NCBI GenBank assembly: GCA_002393025.1 | Contig: DGIE01000009.1 | Span: 1 to 5,418, forward strand | Source of the DNA: Holosporaceae bacterium UBA3830 | Lineage (GTDB): Bacteria; Pseudomonadota; Alphaproteobacteria; UBA3830 | Length of the DNA stretch: 5,418 nucleotides | Direction of reading: 5' to 3' | Made by a program: the position numbers and the translations under genes | Shown: in pieces, positions 5,222 to 5,418 of the stretch | How positions within the stretch are numbered: position 1 is the stretch's first letter | How the letters are laid out: every line of letters begins with the position of its first letter | Notes under the pieces: model-generated | Database searches by the model: none | Seen by the model: only the letters and a program-made list of their open reading frames with translations | What the model was told of the DNA's origin: nothing

Positions 5222-5418
5222 TTATGCTCTCACCGCATCTTTCAAAGTCTTTCCAACCCTAAATTTCACAGTCTTAGAAGCTGGCACCTTGATTGTCTTT
5301 CCAGTCTTGAAATCACGTCCAGGTCTCGCACTCCTTTCTGCGACCTCAAAAGCTCCAAATCCGATAAGATTGACACTCTCTCCCGCAACCAACATCTTTT
5401 TAGTAACCTCGATAAAAG
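5222..5418 (-). CDS. hup: HU-family DNA-binding protein, C-terminal 64 residues (5' end beyond window)
   Basis: HU is a small dimeric nucleoid protein that binds and bends DNA with little sequence preference. The visible 64 residues, of about 90 in a full protein, contain VNLIGFGAFEVAERSARPGR, the beta-arm, and the C-terminal VPASKTVKFRVGKTLKDAVRA. The IPASK..F..GK.LKDAV type ending favours HU over IHF. The beta-arm tip reads GRDFKTG where HU and IHF normally have GRNPKTG: the Pro that intercalates into DNA is replaced by Phe, and the preceding Asn by Asp. The frame is intact and the gene has its own terminator, so it looks functional. In alphaproteobacteria HU often follows lon; that would lie outside the window and cannot be checked here. 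Confidence 0.93.
   Translation of the reverse strand, partial: FIEVTKKMLVAGESVNLIGFGAFEVAERSARPGRDFKTGKTIKVPASKTVKFRVGKTLKDAVRA

Noticed and set aside
1..5418. CRISPR array, tRNA/rRNA, insertion sequence, riboswitch or novel defence-type system
   Set aside because: No regularly spaced repeats, terminal inverted repeats, transposase, or structured RNA signature was seen; every long stretch is covered by a recognisable housekeeping or envelope gene.

Overview
The window is a compact, AT-rich stretch of ordinary bacterial housekeeping DNA, by eye about one third G+C. It reads with the standard bacterial code and is densely coding. A divergent ppiD-like / tpiA pair, together with rimP-nusA and an HU gene, suggests an alphaproteobacterium. 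The low G+C, the short TpiA, the degenerate PpiD and the absence of secG after tpiA fit an intracellular or reduced lineage (Rickettsiales- or Holosporales-like). That placement is inferred from gene content and protein character, not from a database search.

Left part, minus strand: the start of nusA (cut by the window edge) follows rimP by 3 bp, and the nusA Shine-Dalgarno sequence lies inside the last rimP codons. This is the usual head of the nusA-infB translation/transcription operon. Upstream, also on the minus strand, is a 542-residue membrane-anchored PpiD/SurA-like periplasmic folding factor. A 73-bp gap carrying a plausible promoter separates it from rimP.

Middle, plus strand: after a 79-bp divergent promoter region come tpiA (triosephosphate isomerase) and rnhB (ribonuclease HII). 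A 106-bp spacer between them contains a perfect 9-bp inverted repeat and a consensus -10 box (TATAAT).

Right part, minus strand: a family 2 glycosyltransferase with two C-terminal membrane segments converges on rnhB, and the two reading frames overlap by 8 bp through their stop codons. Upstream of it is the C-terminal 64 residues of an HU histone-like protein, with a clear intrinsic terminator after its stop. The HU DNA-intercalating tip reads Asp-Phe where the family normally has Asn-Pro.

I found no mobile element, CRISPR array, tRNA, rRNA, riboswitch or evidently new system. The points worth a second look are the HU tip substitution, the PpiD with no recognisable parvulin catalytic motif, the inverted repeat over the rnhB promoter, and the stop-codon overlap at the rnhB / glycosyltransferase junction.
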